DNA of 14,480 nt. Origin: Clostridia bacterium (GTDB lineage Bacteria; Bacillota_A; Clostridia; Christensenellales; Aristaeellaceae). The stretch spans positions 1 to 14,480 of the forward strand of contig JAFUPO010000139.1 in NCBI GenBank assembly GCA_017481185.1, in the 5' to 3' direction. The notes under the pieces are model-generated. The model was given only the letters and a program-made list of their open reading frames with translations, was not told the DNA's origin and searched no databases. A program made the position numbers and the translations under genes. Of this stretch, positions 13,566 to 14,480 are shown piece by piece (positions within the stretch are counted from its first letter, which is position 1; every line of letters starts with the position of its first letter).

Positions 13566-14480
13566 ATGGCGCAGAGGCTGCTTCCTTTAGCAATAATGGC
13601 ATTGGGCCTTATGGGGCATGGGTTGGCCTTGCGAGGCTTTTTTCATGTGACTTGTGAATTTGTACCGGCCATCCTTGGCTCCTGTGTGATCGTATGGGTC
13701 ACAGCAGGAGGGATGCTGGGCTTTCTAGATGCTGCGGTATGGTCATTTAATGGATTAGGAGTATTGATGCTCCTGTGCGTTGGGCTGAAAAAGCGCTTTC
13801 GGCGGAACTCTGATAGGCGTTTTCCAATGGCGTTGGGTCTGCTGCTTTTTCTTGGTATCCTGTTAGCCGTTTATTTGAACGATAAAAAGCTTACGCACTA
13901 TGACAATTTTTCCCATTGGGGCACGATTGTCAAAAGCATGGTGCTTGAAAGAGCGCTCCCCGGCCGGGATTCTTCGCTGATCACCTTTCAATCGTATCCG
14001 CCGGGAAGCGCGGTGTTTATTTATTATATCCTCCAGGGGATTGGCTGGTCTGAAAGCCATGCCTTGATTGCGCAGGGGCTGCTGATCATCAGCTTTGCCC
14101 TCGCGCTTCTGGCGGGGATGCCCCAGCAAAAGAAATTGCTTTGGCTGGCGGTATTTCTGGGGTTTAGCCTGTTCCTTTGCTTCAATTATGTAACGATTCA
14201 TGATTTGCTGGTTGATGCGTTACTTGCTTGCTGCGGGTTGGCTTGCAGCATATATATTATGACTTCGTATTCCAAACGAGGCGCAAACGCATGGCTCGCC
14301 GTGATGCTGTGCGCTTGTTATTTGATCAAAAACAGCGGACTGTTTTATGTGGCCATTAACACAGCGCTGCTATTTGTATGCGTTTTGCGACAAGGAGATT
14401 CGGCAAAACGCATCAAAAACATCGTGCGATGCTCGCTGGTCGCGGTGATGCCGTGGCTTATGCTGCTTCTGTGGTCGGCG
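13566..14480 (+). CDS. Polytopic membrane protein, GT-C glycosyltransferase-like (3' end outside window)
   Basis: The frame is open from ATG 13566 to the window end (305 residues seen), with GGAGGG 6 bases before the start. It has many membrane helices, for example at about residues 4-24, 35-57, 62-73, 88-105, 166-184, 190-207 and 218-233. After the fourth segment comes HYDNFSHWGTIVKSMV (111-126), then LPGRDSS and FQSYPPGSAVFIYY (141-154). An acidic Asp in the first large outer loop, followed by a YPPG segment, is typical of GT-C enzymes of the PMT/ArnT type that use lipid-linked sugars. IHDLLVDALLA (211-221) fits a later loop. It would act in envelope glycan or teichoic-acid-type decoration. 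The exact family is not certain. Confidence 0.7.
   Translation, partial: MAQRLLPLAIMALGLMGHGLALRGFFHVTCEFVPAILGSCVIVWVTAGGMLGFLDAAVWSFNGLGVLMLLCVGLKKRFRRNSDRRFPMALGLLLFLGILLAVYLNDKKLTHYDNFSHWGTIVKSMVLERALPGRDSSLITFQSYPPGSAVFIYYILQGIGWSESHALIAQGLLIISFALALLAGMPQQKKLLWLAVFLGFSLFLCFNYVTIHDLLVDALLACCGLACSIYIMTSYSKRGANAWLAVMLCACYLIKNSGLFYVAINTALLFVCVLRQGDSAKRIKNIVRCSLVAVMPWLMLLLWSA

Noticed and set aside
1..14480. CRISPR arrays, tRNA or rRNA genes, transposases, prophage genes
   Set aside because: I saw no regularly spaced direct repeats, no cloverleaf or conserved rRNA sequence, and no transposase or integrase motifs on either strand.

Overview
The window looks like a chromosomal segment of a low-to-moderate G+C Clostridia-type Firmicute. 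The reasons are the gene order ffh-rpsP-khpA-rimM-trmD, strong AGGAGG-type ribosome binding sites, several near-consensus sigma-A promoters, TTG starts, and a Gram-positive cell-wall-anchored surface protein. Most genes are fairly G+C-rich. The block at about 3115-5760 is visibly A+T-rich and probably foreign. I cannot name a species.

Layout. (1) Positions 2-3036, plus strand: a translation and protein-targeting operon. It holds the 3' part of ffh (SRP GTPase), rpsP (ribosomal protein S16), khpA (KH-domain RNA-binding protein, TTG start), a large palindromic repeat, rimM, trmD (TTG start, overlapping rimM) and a small four-helix membrane protein coupled to trmD. The rplS gene that often follows trmD in Firmicutes is absent. 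(2) Positions 3115-5721, minus strand: a compact type II restriction-modification operon in the order controller-like HTH protein, N6-adenine methyltransferase, BsuBI/PstI-family endonuclease. It is driven by a near-consensus promoter with inverted repeats around it. (3) Positions 5822-6997, minus strand: a GT1 glycosyltransferase of the macrolide-glycosyltransferase (MGT/YjiC) type. (4) Positions 7116-8334, plus strand: an SPFH/band-7 membrane protein gene with an in-frame TAG at codon 16, followed 1 bp later by a small ribbon-helix-helix protein, then a terminator. (5) Positions 8509-11208: an 899-residue secreted protein with tandem Ig-like modules, a Thr/Pro stalk and a PPATG-type C-terminal sorting signal. 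A T16 homopolymer lies upstream. (6) Positions 11378-13342: a short alanyl-tRNA synthetase that has catalytic and editing domains but no C-Ala domain, under a promoter with perfect -35 and -10 hexamers. (7) Position 13566 to the window end: the start of a polytopic GT-C-like membrane protein with its own strong promoter.

How the genes relate. Regions 1 and 6 are core translation functions. Region 2 is a self-contained defence module that looks inserted between the trmD operon and its neighbours. Regions 3, 5 and 7 are envelope or glycosylation functions. Region 4 is a two-gene unit of unknown role. I see no CRISPR array, no tRNA or rRNA gene and no recognisable transposase. The leads most worth checking are the interrupted SPFH gene, the short AlaRS with an internal insertion, the restriction-modification island with its possible operator, and the homopolymer ahead of the surface protein gene. 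None of these amounts to a demonstrated new system.
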